A stretch of 64,000 bases of DNA from Roseiarcus sp963809245 (GCA_963809245.1 CAWEIU010000013.1:62001-126000), one strand, 5' to 3'; positions 8,931 to 17,662 are shown, counted from the stretch's first letter. Translations and numbers: made by a program. Notes: a model not told the origin generated them from the letters alone.

Positions 8931-11141
8931 ATGTTCGGCAAAGGCGGCAAGCGCAAAGCGGTAAGGATCGAGCCGCGGCTCGACGATTCGCCGCGCAGCC
9001 GCCGCAACGACGACTTGCGCGCAGATCCCGCGGATCGCCCGCCGCGACGCGGCAAAAGCGCCAAGCGCGGCTCAGGCGGCGGCCGCTCCGGCAAGCCGCG
9101 CCGATCGCTGCTCGGCCGCCTCGTCTACTGGACTTTCGTGCTTGGGGTCTGGGGCGTCATCGCCGTCGCGGGATTGTTCGCCTATTACGCGAGCCAATTG
9201 CCGCCGATCGACCAGCTCGCAGTGCCCAAGCGCCCGCCCAATATCGCCATTCTCGCCGCCGACGGCACGCTGATCGCCAATCGCGGCGACACCGGCGGCG
9301 CGGCGGTGCACTTGAGCGAACTGCCGCCCTATCTGCCCAAAGCCTTCGTCGCGATCGAGGATCGCCGCTTCTACCAGCACTTCGGCATCGACCCGATCGG
9401 CATCGCCCGCGCGGTGTTCCGCGACGTGACCGGGCGCGGCGGCATGGAGGGCGGCTCGACGCTGACCCAGCAGCTCGCCAAGAACCTGTTCCTGACCCAG
9501 GAACGTACGATTTCGCGCAAGATCCAGGAGGCGATCCTCGCGCTGTGGCTGGAGCGGAAATATTCGAAGGACCAGATCCTCGAACTCTACCTCAACCGCG
9601 TCTATTTCGGCTCCGGGGCGTTCGGCGTCGAAGCGGCGGCGCAGAAATATTTCGGCAAGAGCGCCCGCCAAGTGACGCTTTCCGAGGCCGCCCTTCTCGC
9701 CGGCTTGATGAAGTCGCCGACCCGCCTCGCGCCCAACCACAATCTGGCCGCGGCCAACGAGCGCGCCGCCCAGGTGATCACGGCGATGGCCGAGCAGGGC
9801 CACATCACCGAAGCGATGGCCAAGCTCGCCCTCGCCTCGCCCGCGCAGGTGGTGCACCCGCACGGCTCGGGTTCGATCAACTACGCCGCCGACTATGTGA
9901 TGGACATGCTCGACGACACGGTCGGGGCGATCGACGAGGACATCGTCGTGACCACCACGCTCGACCCCGCAATGCAGGCGAGCGCCGAGCGGGCGCTCAC
10001 CGATGAGCTCAACGCCAAGGGCGAAAAATATGGCGTCAGCCAGGGCGCGCTCGTCGCGCTCGATCCCGACGGCGCGGTCAAGGCGCTGGTCGGCGGTCGC
10101 AATTACGCCGACAGCCAATTCAATCGCGCGGTTGCCGCCAAGCGCCAGCCCGGGTCCTCATTCAAGCCCTTCGTCTATCTCGCCGCGCTCGAAAAGGGCC
10201 TGACGCCCGACACGATCCGGGAGGACGCGCCGATCTCGGTCAAGGGCTGGAACCCGGAAAACTACGAGCGCCAATATCTCGGCCCGGTCACGCTGACGAA
10301 GGCGTTGTCGCTTTCGCTCAACACCGTCGCGGTGCGGCTCGGTCTCGAGGTCGGCCCGAAGACGGTTGTGCGCACCGCCCATCGGCTCGGCATCGTCTCG
10401 GAACTCGCGCCTAACGCCTCGATCGCGCTCGGCACGTCCGAGGTCACGCCGCTCGAACTCGTCTCCGCCTACGCAGCCTTCGCGAACGGCGGCATCGGCG
10501 TCCAGCCGCACGTGATCGCCCGCGTGCGCACCGCCAACGGCAAGCTGCTCTACACCCGCCGCAACGCGAGCTTCGGCCGCGTGATCGATCCGCAATACGT
10601 CGCGATGATGAACACGATGATGGAGGAGACGCTGCTGACCGGCACCGCCCGCAGGGCGGAATTGCCGGGCTGGCAGGCGGCCGGCAAGACGGGCACCAGC
10701 CAGGATTGGCGCGACGCCTGGTTCGTTGGCTACACGAGCTACCTCGTCGCCGGCGTCTGGCTCGGCAACGACGACGGCTCGCCGACCAAGAGGGTCACGG
10801 GCGGCACGCTGCCTGTGGAAGTCTGGAGCCGTTTCATGAGGGCGGCTCACCGGGGCGTGCCGATCGCCGCGCTGCCGTACGGAGTCTGGCGCAACCCCGA
10901 CGCGCCCGCTCCCGACGCGCCGCCGCCCGTGGCCACTGTCGGCGCGCCGCTCGTCATCGGCCGCGGCGGAACCGCCTCGTCGAGCCCAATCGCGCCGACG
11001 GCGCCGGGACGGACGCCCGCATCCGCGGATCCCAACGCCCTCGCGCCGCCGGAGGACGTTCCCAACGCAGACGACCGCGCGCCCACCGGCCCGGCCCCGC
11101 GCGACGGCGGCTTGCTCGGTAAGCTGTTCGGCTCGATGTAG
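8931..11141 (+). CDS. class A penicillin-binding protein (PBP1A family)
   Basis: A bifunctional peptidoglycan glycosyltransferase/transpeptidase of 736 residues anchored in the inner membrane. A basic cytoplasmic tail (1-60) is followed by one membrane segment (about 63-87). The glycosyltransferase domain has catalytic Glu143 (AIEDRRFYQHFG) and GGSTLTQQLAKN (174-184). The transpeptidase domain has the nucleophile Ser409 in the SxxK motif (S409-SF-K412), SLN at 462-464 and KTGT at 586-589. The C terminus is Pro/Ala-rich and ends near a Gly/Leu segment. All catalytic residues are present. It is transcribed away from dnaN. Confidence 0.95.
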   Translation: MFGKGGKRKAVRIEPRLDDSPRSRRNDDLRADPADRPPRRGKSAKRGSGGGRSGKPRRSLLGRLVYWTFVLGVWGVIAVAGLFAYYASQLPPIDQLAVPKRPPNIAILAADGTLIANRGDTGGAAVHLSELPPYLPKAFVAIEDRRFYQHFGIDPIGIARAVFRDVTGRGGMEGGSTLTQQLAKNLFLTQERTISRKIQEAILALWLERKYSKDQILELYLNRVYFGSGAFGVEAAAQKYFGKSARQVTLSEAALLAGLMKSPTRLAPNHNLAAANERAAQVITAMAEQGHITEAMAKLALASPAQVVHPHGSGSINYAADYVMDMLDDTVGAIDEDIVVTTTLDPAMQASAERALTDELNAKGEKYGVSQGALVALDPDGAVKALVGGRNYADSQFNRAVAAKRQPGSSFKPFVYLAALEKGLTPDTIREDAPISVKGWNPENYERQYLGPVTLTKALSLSLNTVAVRLGLEVGPKTVVRTAHRLGIVSELAPNASIALGTSEVTPLELVSAYAAFANGGIGVQPHVIARVRTANGKLLYTRRNASFGRVIDPQYVAMMNTMMEETLLTGTARRAELPGWQAAGKTGTSQDWRDAWFVGYTSYLVAGVWLGNDDGSPTKRVTGGTLPVEVWSRFMRAAHRGVPIAALPYGVWRNPDAPAPDAPPPVATVGAPLVIGRGGTASSSPIAPTAPGRTPASADPNALAPPEDVPNADDRAPTGPAPRDGGLLGKLFGSM

Positions 11142-11367
11142 GCGTCAGTTGCACTGCGACGTGAGGCTCGCCAGCGAAGCGCCCGGCATCGAGGGCGAGG
11201 ACGCAGTCAATGTCGACTTTGAAGACTGCGATTAGCCGGAACGGAGGCGCGTCGTGGAAATGTTCAATCCACCCCATCTCTGGCGCGCGAGGCTGCACGC
11301 CGACCGCCTCAAAGTCACGAGGCTCCGCGTTGTGGAACCGACCTGACCCCGCACGCTGTCGAGAGGC

Positions 11368-12288
11368 TCAATTTCGCCGCGCCGCGACGAACGTCGCCGC
11401 AGCGCGCAGCACGTCGGCCTCGCCGGCGAGGCCGGAGGCGTCGAGCGCCGCTTGCGCGTCGGCGACCAGCTTGTCGCGCAGCGCGCGCGCACCATCGAGG
11501 CCAAGCGCGGAAACGAAGGTCGCCTTGTTGCGCTCCGCGTCCTTGCCGGCGCGCTTGCCCAGCGCCGCGCTGTCGCCCTCGGCGTCGAGCAGATCGTCGG
11601 CGACCTGGAACGCCTTGCCGAGCGCCTCGCCGTAGCGCACGAGCGCGGCGCGAGCCTTGACCGGCGCTCCGGCGACAATCGCGCCCGCTTCGACCGAAAA
11701 GCGCAGCAGCGCGCCGGTCTTCATCGCCTGCAACAGCGCGATCGCCTCGAGATCGAGCGGCGCAGCGGCGCTCTCCGCGGCGATGTCGAGCATCTGGCCG
11801 CCGACCATGCCCGCCAATCCAGAGGCGCGCGCAAGGCCGGCGCAGAGGTCGGCGCGAACGCTTGGATCCGGCGCGGTCTCAGGCCGCGCGAGGATCTCGA
11901 AGGCGAGCGTCAGCAGTCCGTCGCCAGCCAGGATCGCCGTCGCGTCGTCGAAGGCTCGATGCACTGTGGGGCGGCCGCGGCGCAGATCGTCGTCATCCAT
12001 CGCCGGCAGATCGTCGTGGATGAGCGAATAGCAATGCACGCACTCGATCGCCGCGCCGACGCGGCGCGGGCCGGCGCCGGCGAGGCCGAAGGCGCGCGCC
12101 GTCTCAACGGCTAGAAAAGGCCGTAGACGCTTGCCGCCGCCAAGCGCGCCGTAGCGCATCGCCTCCATGAGGCGGCCCGGCCGCGCCAGCTCGCCGTCGA
12201 GCGGCCGAGGGGTCAGCAGCGCGTCGAGCTCGGCTTCCATTTCCGCGCCGATCTGCGCGAGCCGAGCCGCGAAAGCCTTGTCGTCCAT
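11368..12288 (-). CDS. ispA: polyprenyl (farnesyl diphosphate) synthase
   Basis: A class I trans-prenyltransferase of 306 residues condensing isopentenyl diphosphate with allylic diphosphates. The first Asp-rich motif is D92-D93-LPAM-D98 in HDDLPAMDDDD and the second is FQVADDLLD in the C-terminal half. GGKRLRPFL (51-59) binds the diphosphate. The four-residue insertion in the first motif and the aromatic Tyr87 five residues before it fit short-chain bacterial farnesyl diphosphate synthases; geranylgeranyl diphosphate synthase is the main alternative. It lies 10 bases downstream of hslO on the same strand and could share its transcript. Confidence 0.88.
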   Translation of the reverse strand: MDDKAFAARLAQIGAEMEAELDALLTPRPLDGELARPGRLMEAMRYGALGGGKRLRPFLAVETARAFGLAGAGPRRVGAAIECVHCYSLIHDDLPAMDDDDLRRGRPTVHRAFDDATAILAGDGLLTLAFEILARPETAPDPSVRADLCAGLARASGLAGMVGGQMLDIAAESAAAPLDLEAIALLQAMKTGALLRFSVEAGAIVAGAPVKARAALVRYGEALGKAFQVADDLLDAEGDSAALGKRAGKDAERNKATFVSALGLDGARALRDKLVADAQAALDASGLAGEADVLRAAATFVAARRN

Positions 12289-12298
12289 CGAAAAGTCC

Positions 12299-13270
12299 TC
12301 AACCCGCGTAATCGGCGGGATCGAAGACCCGCTTGACCGAACAGAATTCGCACGTGACGCCGATCATGCCGTCGTCGCCCACCATCGCCTGGCGCTCCTC
12401 GGGCGAGAAGCTCTGCAACATCGCGTCGATGCGTTCGGCCGAGCAGCGGCAGGCGTCCGCGAGCGGCGTCGGCTCGGCGACGCGAACGCCGCGCTCGTTG
12501 AAGAGGCGGAACAGCAGGCGCTCGGTCGACAAGGTGGGATCGATGAGCTCGTGATCCTCGGTGGTCGCCGCGCGCGACTTGGCCTCGACCCACTCGTCGT
12601 CCTCCTCGGGCGCGGCAGGCGACGCGACGCCATCGGGCGCATCGCCCGGATCGAAGTCGACGTGCGTGCGCCGCTCGGGCGAATCCGGCATGAACTGAGT
12701 GAGAAGGCCGCCCGCGCGCCATTCGGCGCCGCCCGGCGTCACGATCTGCCCGACGGCGAGCCGGATCAGGGTTGGAATCTGTTCGGAACGCTCGAAATAG
12801 GAATGGGCAGCCTGTTCGAGACCCTGGCCTTCCAGCGCGACGACGCCCTGATAGCGCGACATGTCCCCGCCCGGATCAACGGTGAAGGCGAGATGCCCTT
12901 CGCCCAGCAGGTCGCCCTCGCCGCCCTCGGCGAGACGCAGCGCGAGCGCCCCTTCGTCGAACCGAGCGAGCGCGCGCAAGTTGGACGGCGCGTCGAAATC
13001 GACCACCAGCATGTTCACTGGACCTGCCGATTTCGTTTGCAACTGGAAGCGGCCCTCGAGCTTGAGGGTCGAGCCGAGCATCACCGCGAGCGCGGCCGCC
13101 TCGCCGACCACCTTGGCCACCGCGTCGGGATAGGCGTGCCGCTTCAGGATTGCGTCGATCGTCGGCCCGAGCCGCACGATCCGTCCGCGGGTGCTCAGGC
13201 TTTCGACGGTGTAGGGCAGAACGATGTCGTCGTGCCCGACGTCGGAGACCTCCCGCTCGATGAGCGTCAT
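12299..13270 (-). CDS. hslO: redox-regulated chaperone Hsp33
   Basis: A 323-residue holdase chaperone activated by oxidation. The C-terminal zinc-binding cysteines are in CRC (ADACRCSAE) and CEFC (GVTCEFCSVK), the conserved CxC plus CxxC pattern. The start ATG at 13270 overlaps the argF stop as ATGA, so the gene is translationally coupled to argF; the argD-argF-hslO order is common in Hyphomicrobiales. An acidic insertion before the cysteine domain (about residues 205-215) is a lineage feature. The same frame is open upstream inside argF, but that extension is not part of the gene. Confidence 0.94.
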   Translation of the reverse strand: MTLIEREVSDVGHDDIVLPYTVESLSTRGRIVRLGPTIDAILKRHAYPDAVAKVVGEAAALAVMLGSTLKLEGRFQLQTKSAGPVNMLVVDFDAPSNLRALARFDEGALALRLAEGGEGDLLGEGHLAFTVDPGGDMSRYQGVVALEGQGLEQAAHSYFERSEQIPTLIRLAVGQIVTPGGAEWRAGGLLTQFMPDSPERRTHVDFDPGDAPDGVASPAAPEEDDEWVEAKSRAATTEDHELIDPTLSTERLLFRLFNERGVRVAEPTPLADACRCSAERIDAMLQSFSPEERQAMVGDDGMIGVTCEFCSVKRVFDPADYAG

Positions 13271-14211
13271 GAGTTCAAAGCTCCCAAGCACCAGGCGAGC
13301 ACGCCCTTCTGGGCATGAAGCCTGTTTTCCGCCTCGTCGAACACGACCGACTGCGGTCCGTCGATCACCTCGTCGGTCACTTCCTCGCCGCGATGGGCGG
13401 GCAGGCAGTGCATGAAGATCGCGTCGGGCGCGGCGCGGCTCATCAGCGCGCGGTTGACCTGATAGGGCGCGAGCAGGTTGTGGCGGCGCCCCTCGTCCTC
13501 GTCGCCCATCGAGACCCAGCAGTCGGAGACGACCGCCGCGGCGCCGGCCACCGCCTCGGCGGGATCCTCGCGCATGACGACCCTCCCGCCGCCCGCGCGC
13601 GCTGAAGCGATGCGTTCCGGCGGCGGCTGCAATTCCTTGGGGCAGGCGATGTCGAGCGTGAAATCGAAGCGCTGCGCAGCGTCGATCCAAGACGACAGGA
13701 CATTGTTGTAGTCGCCGCTCCAGGCGATCTTGCGGCCACGGATCGGCCCGCTGCGCTCCTCGAAGGTGAGGATGTCGGCCATCACCTGGCAGGGGTGCGA
13801 GCGCTTCGTCAGACCGTTGATGACGGGCACCGTCGCGTAGCGCGCGAGCTCGTCGAGATCGTTGTGGTCGAGGATGCGGATCATGATCGCGTCGACGTAG
13901 CGCGACAGCACGCGCGCCGTGTCGGCGAGCGTCTCGCCGCGGCCGAGTTGCATTTCGGCGCCCGTCAGCATGATCGTCTCGCCTCCAAGCTCGCGCATGG
14001 CGAGATCGAACGAAACGCGCGTGCGGGTCGAGGGCCGGTCGAAGATCATCGCCAGCGTCTTGCCGGCGAGCGGGCGCTTGGATGGGAGCTCGCCCTTCAC
14101 GCGCGCCATCTTCATCGCCGCGCTGGCGTCGAGAATGGCGCGCAATTCGTCTTCGGGCTGATCCAGCAGATCGAGGAAATGGCGCTGCGCGCCGGCGTTA
14201 GCCAAGGTCAT
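13267..14211 (-). CDS. argF: ornithine carbamoyltransferase
   Basis: Converts ornithine and carbamoyl phosphate to citrulline in arginine synthesis; 314 residues. The carbamoyl-phosphate loop is PSTRTRVSFD (about 60-69) and the ornithine site is HCLPAHRGEEV near the C terminus, both complete. Its start overlaps the argD stop by 4 bases and its stop overlaps the hslO start by 4 bases, giving a tightly coupled argD-argF-hslO unit. It should be expressed from the argD promoter region around 15490-15528. Confidence 0.96.
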   Translation of the reverse strand: MTLANAGAQRHFLDLLDQPEDELRAILDASAAMKMARVKGELPSKRPLAGKTLAMIFDRPSTRTRVSFDLAMRELGGETIMLTGAEMQLGRGETLADTARVLSRYVDAIMIRILDHNDLDELARYATVPVINGLTKRSHPCQVMADILTFEERSGPIRGRKIAWSGDYNNVLSSWIDAAQRFDFTLDIACPKELQPPPERIASARAGGGRVVMREDPAEAVAGAAAVVSDCWVSMGDEDEGRRHNLLAPYQVNRALMSRAAPDAIFMHCLPAHRGEEVTDEVIDGPQSVVFDEAENRLHAQKGVLAWCLGALNS

Positions 14212-15410
14212 GCAGCGGCGCCCTTTTTGGCGGCGAACCGCGTCTCGATTTCGACGCAGGCCGCATCGAGGCGCCGCACGCCCTCGAGCAATTCCTCCTC
14301 GCTCAGGATGAGCGGCGGCAGAAGCCGCACGACGTTGTCGCCGGCGGGAATGGCGAGCAGCTTCTGCGCCCGCGCCGCGACGGCGAAATCCTGCGGCGAC
14401 ACCTTGACCTTGACGCCGAGCATCAATCCCTCGCCGCGGATTTCCTCGATGACGCCGGGATGGCGGTCTTCGAGTTCGGCGAGGCGCTGGCGCGCGAGCG
14501 AACCGAGCTTAGCGACCCGCTCGACGAAGCCGGGCTCGAGCACGACGTCGAGCACGGCGTTGCCGACGGCCATCGCCAGCGGATTGCCGCCGAACGTCGT
14601 GCCGTGGGTTCCCGTCGTCATGCCCCTCGCCGCATCCGCGGTGGCGAGGCATGCGCCCATCGGGAAGCCGCCGCCGATACCCTTGGCGATCGACATGATG
14701 TCCGGGACGGCCCCCGAGTGCTCGTAGGCGAACAGTTTGCCGGTGCGCCCGACGCCGGTCTGGATCTCGTCGAAGATCAACAGCAGGCCGTGCTTGTCGC
14801 AGAGGGCGCGCAAGCCCCTGAGGAACTCCGCAGGGATCGTGCGCACGCCGCCTTCCCCCTGGATCGGCTCGATCATGATCGCGCCGGTCCCGGGGCCGAT
14901 CGCCGCCTCGACAGCCGCGAGATCGGTGACAGGGATCTGGTCGAAGCCGTCGACCTTCGGGCCGAAGCCTTCGATATATTTGGCCTGCCCGCCGGCGGCG
15001 ATGGTCGCGAGGGTGCGGCCATGGAACGCGCCCTCGAAGGTCAGGATGTGGTATTTCTCGGGATGGCCGCCGACCGCCTGGCGCTTGCGCGCCATCTTGA
15101 TCGCCGCTTCGTTGGCCTCGGCGCCCGAATTGGTGAAGAAGACGAGGTCGGCGAAGGTGGCTTCGGCGAGCCGATGCGCCAAGCGCTCGCCATCCGGCAT
15201 CTGAAACAGGTTGGAGGTGTGCCACAGCTTGCCGGCCTGCGTCGTCAGCGTGTTGACGAGATGCGGATGCGAGTAGCCGAGCGCCGCGACCGCGATGCCG
15301 CCGCCGAAGTCGAGATAGCGCTCGCCCGTCGTCGCGGTCAGCCAGCAGCCGTCCCCTCGCTCGAAAGCGATATCGGCTCTCGCATAGACCGGGACGATCG
15401 CAGACGACAT
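14208..15410 (-). CDS. argD: acetylornithine aminotransferase
   Basis: A PLP-dependent class III aminotransferase of 400 residues acting on N-acetylornithine in arginine synthesis; such enzymes often also serve lysine synthesis. Visible family motifs are the cofactor-contacting FDEIQTGVGRTGKLFA and SIAKGIGGGFP, which holds the Schiff-base lysine. It is the first gene of an argD-argF-hslO unit, overlapping argF by 4 bases. The upstream region carries a promoter-like sequence directly followed by a strong terminator-like hairpin. The start at 15410 gives the normal N terminus and is preceded by a GGGAG ribosome site. Confidence 0.95.
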   Translation of the reverse strand: MSSAIVPVYARADIAFERGDGCWLTATTGERYLDFGGGIAVAALGYSHPHLVNTLTTQAGKLWHTSNLFQMPDGERLAHRLAEATFADLVFFTNSGAEANEAAIKMARKRQAVGGHPEKYHILTFEGAFHGRTLATIAAGGQAKYIEGFGPKVDGFDQIPVTDLAAVEAAIGPGTGAIMIEPIQGEGGVRTIPAEFLRGLRALCDKHGLLLIFDEIQTGVGRTGKLFAYEHSGAVPDIMSIAKGIGGGFPMGACLATADAARGMTTGTHGTTFGGNPLAMAVGNAVLDVVLEPGFVERVAKLGSLARQRLAELEDRHPGVIEEIRGEGLMLGVKVKVSPQDFAVAARAQKLLAIPAGDNVVRLLPPLILSEEELLEGVRRLDAACVEIETRFAAKKGAAA

Positions 15411-15455
15411 GGCTTGCTCCCTCTGAGGGTCCGGGGCGCGAAGCCACGGCAGCGC

Positions 15456-15486
15456 AAAAATAAAAACGCCGCCCCGCAGGGACGGC
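15456..15486 (-). terminator. intrinsic terminator/attenuator-like hairpin in the argD leader
   Basis: On the minus strand GCCGTCCC (15486-15479) and GGGGCGGC (15475-15468) form an 8-bp stem (one G-T pair) with a 3-base loop, followed by G, five T, A, five T. This is a textbook intrinsic terminator, but it lies between the predicted argD promoter and the argD start 46 bases downstream. It could attenuate argD, end a very short RNA, or stop antisense transcription coming from the gcrA side. Confidence 0.65.
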
Positions 15487-15498
15487 CTTAGACCTCGG

Positions 15499-15528
15499 AT
15501 AATAGGGGCAAGCGGCGGCGCCGGTCAA
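15499..15528 (-). promoter_or_regulatory. predicted sigma-70-type promoter of argD
   Basis: TTGACC at 15528-15523, an 18-base spacer, and TATTAT at 15504-15499 on the minus strand, matching five of six consensus bases in each box. The predicted start of transcription, near 15491, lies only about 5 bases before the hairpin described at 15456-15486. Confidence 0.5.
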
Positions 15529-15687
15529 TTCGAGCGCGAAACGCGAAAAAAATTGCGCCGTGGCCGAAACGTCGCAGCGCTCGCTAAAATGTTGAACTGA
15601 CTCGCTCAAATCTCGCGCCGTCGCGCAGAGGCCGCGCCGCGCCGCCGAGACCTGGGGAAAAGCCCGGGCCGCGCGCCTCTCCAACTC

Positions 15688-15715
15688 TTGCGCGCGATTC
15701 AACGACTAGTGTAGT
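15688..15715 (+). promoter_or_regulatory. possible gcrA promoter with a GANTC site in the spacer
   Basis: TTGCGC (15688-15693), a 16-base spacer and TGTAGT (15710-15715). A CcrM-type methylation site GATTC (15696-15700) falls in the spacer and a second one is at 15813-15817. GANTC sites in this position are known to matter in GcrA/CcrM-controlled promoters, but two sites in a gap of this size is about the chance expectation. The remainder of 15411-15888 also holds a short inverted repeat, CCACGA/TCGTGG, at 15730-15745 in the gcrA leader. Confidence 0.3.
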
Positions 15716-15888
15716 TTCCTGTTAACGCACCACGAAATGTCGTGGCGCACCCTTCATGAGAGCGTTTCGGTGCGTGACGCTTGCCAGCGCGGCTGGTCAA
15801 GCGAGGCGGCCGGATTCGGCCCAAAGCATTTTCGATCGGCTGCGCGAAGGTCTTAGGGCCGCGCGATGGCCAGGAAGCGAGGCCAAAG

Positions 15889-16431
15889 ATGTCTTGGACG
15901 GATGAACGAGTGGAGCTCCTGCGCCAGCTTTGGCTGGACGGCAAGAGCGCGAGCCAGATTTCGGCGCAACTAGGGCACGGCCTGACCCGCAATGCGGTGA
16001 TCGGCAAGGTGCACCGACTGGGTCTCGCCGGACGCGCGAAGTCCCCTTCTTCCGCTCCAGCGGCGCCGCGGCCCGTAGCCGCGCCCCGAGTTGCGCCGCG
16101 CCCAGCCCCGAGCGCCGCACCTGCAGCGCGCGCCCCGGTTCGCGGCAACACCGCGCTCGCCGTGTCGCCGGAGCCGGTGTTCGAAGCGCGGCCGGTGTTC
16201 CTCGAGGAAGACGTGGTGGTGCCGATGTCGCTGCGCGTCACCATCGTCGAACTCAAGGAGGCGATGTGCCGCTGGCCGCTCGGCGATCCGAGCTCCCATG
16301 AATTCCGCTACTGCGGCTCGCCGGCTTCGGGCGCGAGCCCCTATTGCACGCACCATGGCCAGCTCGCCTACCAGCCGGTGCAGGATCGCCGCCGCGAGCG
16401 TGAGCGCGACAGGCGCGTGCTCGTACGCTAA
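15889..16431 (+). CDS. gcrA: GcrA cell cycle regulator
   Basis: A 180-residue alphaproteobacterial regulator that works with sigma-70 RNA polymerase at promoters carrying methylated GANTC. The N terminus MSWTDERVELLRQLWLDGKS and the helix-turn-helix around SQISAQLGHGLTRNAVIGK (about 20-40) are diagnostic. A Pro/Ala linker (about 50-90) leads to the C-terminal sigma-binding part with CRWPLGDP and the Cys/His cluster CGSPASGASPYCTHH. The start at 15889 gives the family N terminus; an in-frame ATG at 15781 adds unrelated residues. A GC-rich hairpin, CGGGCG/CGCCCG, follows the stop at 16441-16457. Confidence 0.95.
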   Translation: MSWTDERVELLRQLWLDGKSASQISAQLGHGLTRNAVIGKVHRLGLAGRAKSPSSAPAAPRPVAAPRVAPRPAPSAAPAARAPVRGNTALAVSPEPVFEARPVFLEEDVVVPMSLRVTIVELKEAMCRWPLGDPSSHEFRYCGSPASGASPYCTHHGQLAYQPVQDRRRERERDRRVLVR

Positions 16432-16600
16432 GGGAACGGGCGGGCGTGTCGCGCCCGCGTCTCGGGGCGTCGGCGATTCCGCCGAATCCGCGCCCCCTCG
16501 CTTGCTCGCATGCCTATTCCTGTCGTGCTCGCGGACCCCGCGCATCCAGCGGCGCAGGGCGCGGGCGCTTCATAACCGGAGGTTCGCGGCGGGCGCCTGG

Positions 16601-16620
16601 GCCCCCGACTTCGCGGGGGC
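16601..16620 (-). terminator. GC-rich hairpin downstream of the phoB remnant
   Basis: GCCCCCG (16601-16607) and CGGGGGC (16614-16620) form a 7-bp stem just after the original phoB stop codon. No T-run follows on either strand, so intrinsic termination is uncertain. Confidence 0.35.
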
Positions 16621-16626
16621 GAGGGG

Positions 16627-16933
16627 TCAGGACTTGCCGAAAGTCTCGTCGAAGGAATAGCCCAGTCTTGGTCGCTTCGCGGGCGCGCAGACGCCGGCAG
16701 ATCTCGAGGCCGGATACGCCCGGCAACATCCAATCGAGGATCACGAGGTCCGGCGGCGACTCGGCGAGACGCAACTCGGCTTCGTCACCCCGCTCGACGC
16801 TCTCGGCGACGTAGCCTTCGGCCTCGAGATTGTAGTTCAGCAGCAGAGCCAAATCCGCTTCGTCCTCGACCACAAGAATTCGAGGAGCGGCGCCAGCGCC
16901 CGTGCGAGGCGGCTCTCGACGAACTTCATTCAT
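16627..16933 (-). pseudogene. phoB: PhoB response regulator with the middle deleted
   Basis: Residues 1 to about 88 are a normal PhoB receiver domain: VVEDEAD (21-27), the phospho-acceptor Asp67 in VILDWMLPG, and GLEICRRLRAR. The sequence then jumps, near 16665, to the PhoB C-terminal end, read in another frame as GYSFDETFGKS and stop (16627-16629). The rest of the receiver, including its conserved Lys, and nearly all of the winged-helix DNA-binding domain are absent, roughly 130 residues. The remnant is 307 bases, not a multiple of three, so the original frame runs past the true stop to 16514. It overlaps the phoU stop by 4 bases as in intact operons. It cannot act as a transcription factor. 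Recent deletion or misassembly are both possible. Confidence 0.8.
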
Positions 16934-17649
16934 GGATTTTCAGTCCCCGTGGGCTCAGCATCGTAGTCCGGCCGGCCCTTGGGCCGTTCGGACGGCAGTG
17001 TGGAGCCGGTGACGAGATAGAACACCGTCTCCGCAATGTTGGTGGCGTGATCGCCGATGCGCTCGATGTTCTTCGAGCAGAACAGAAGATGCGCGCAGAA
17101 CGAGATGTTGCGCGGATCCTCCATCATGTGGGTCAAGAGGTCGCGGAACACCGAATCCTCGAGCGCGTCGAGTTCGGCGTCGCGCTCCCAGACTGCACGG
17201 GCGCGCTCGACGTCGCGCTGCGCATAGGCGTCGAGCACGTCCTTCATCAGCTCGGTCGCCACTTCGTTCATGTGCCTGAGGCCAATGATGGCGCGCGGCA
17301 CGCGCGCCTCGAGGCCGATCTTCATCGACCGTCTGGCGATGTTCTTGGCGAGGTCGCCGACCCGCTCGAGGTCTCCCGCGACGCGGATCGCACCGATGAT
17401 CTCGCGCAGGTCAACCGCCATCGGCTGCCGGCGCGCGATAGTGAGAACGGCCTGCTCCTCGATCTCGCGCTGCAAGGCGTCAAGGCGCGGATCGGTCGCA
17501 ACCACTTGATGGGCGAGCGTCAGATCGGCCTGACTCAGCGCGTCCATCGCGTCGACCACCATTTTCTCGGCGATGCCGCCCATTTCGGCGATCCGCCGCT
17601 CGAGCGTGTCGAGTTCTTTGTCGTAGGCTTTGACGGTATGTTCGACCAC
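16930..17649 (-). CDS. phoU: phosphate signalling protein PhoU
   Basis: A 239-residue all-helical protein with two PhoU repeats. It normally links the Pst transporter to the PhoR/PhoB system and keeps the Pho response off when phosphate is plentiful. Repeat 1 contains GDLERVGDLAKNIARRS and repeat 2 contains KNIERIGDHATNIAET, both with the metal-binding acidic pattern. The start is a GTG at 17649 giving the family N terminus VEHTVKAYDKEL, with GGAG a few bases upstream. It is complete, unlike its neighbours: the PstS-PstB remnant ends 13 bases upstream and the phoB remnant overlaps its stop. Confidence 0.92.
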   Translation of the reverse strand: MVEHTVKAYDKELDTLERRIAEMGGIAEKMVVDAMDALSQADLTLAHQVVATDPRLDALQREIEEQAVLTIARRQPMAVDLREIIGAIRVAGDLERVGDLAKNIARRSMKIGLEARVPRAIIGLRHMNEVATELMKDVLDAYAQRDVERARAVWERDAELDALEDSVFRDLLTHMMEDPRNISFCAHLLFCSKNIERIGDHATNIAETVFYLVTGSTLPSERPKGRPDYDAEPTGTENP

Positions 17650-17662
17650 GGCGCCAGCTCCT

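Noticed and set aside
12299..13690. Long version of hslO reading back into argF
   Set aside because: The first 140 codons lie inside argF and do not resemble Hsp33; the ATG at 13270 gives the family start and overlaps argF as ATGA.
15491..15585. Arg-rich reading frame just upstream of the argD hairpin, a possible arginine attenuator peptide
   Set aside because: No ATG, GTG or TTG precedes the Arg codons after the in-frame stop, the predicted promoter overlaps it, and Arg codons are common in random GC-rich DNA.
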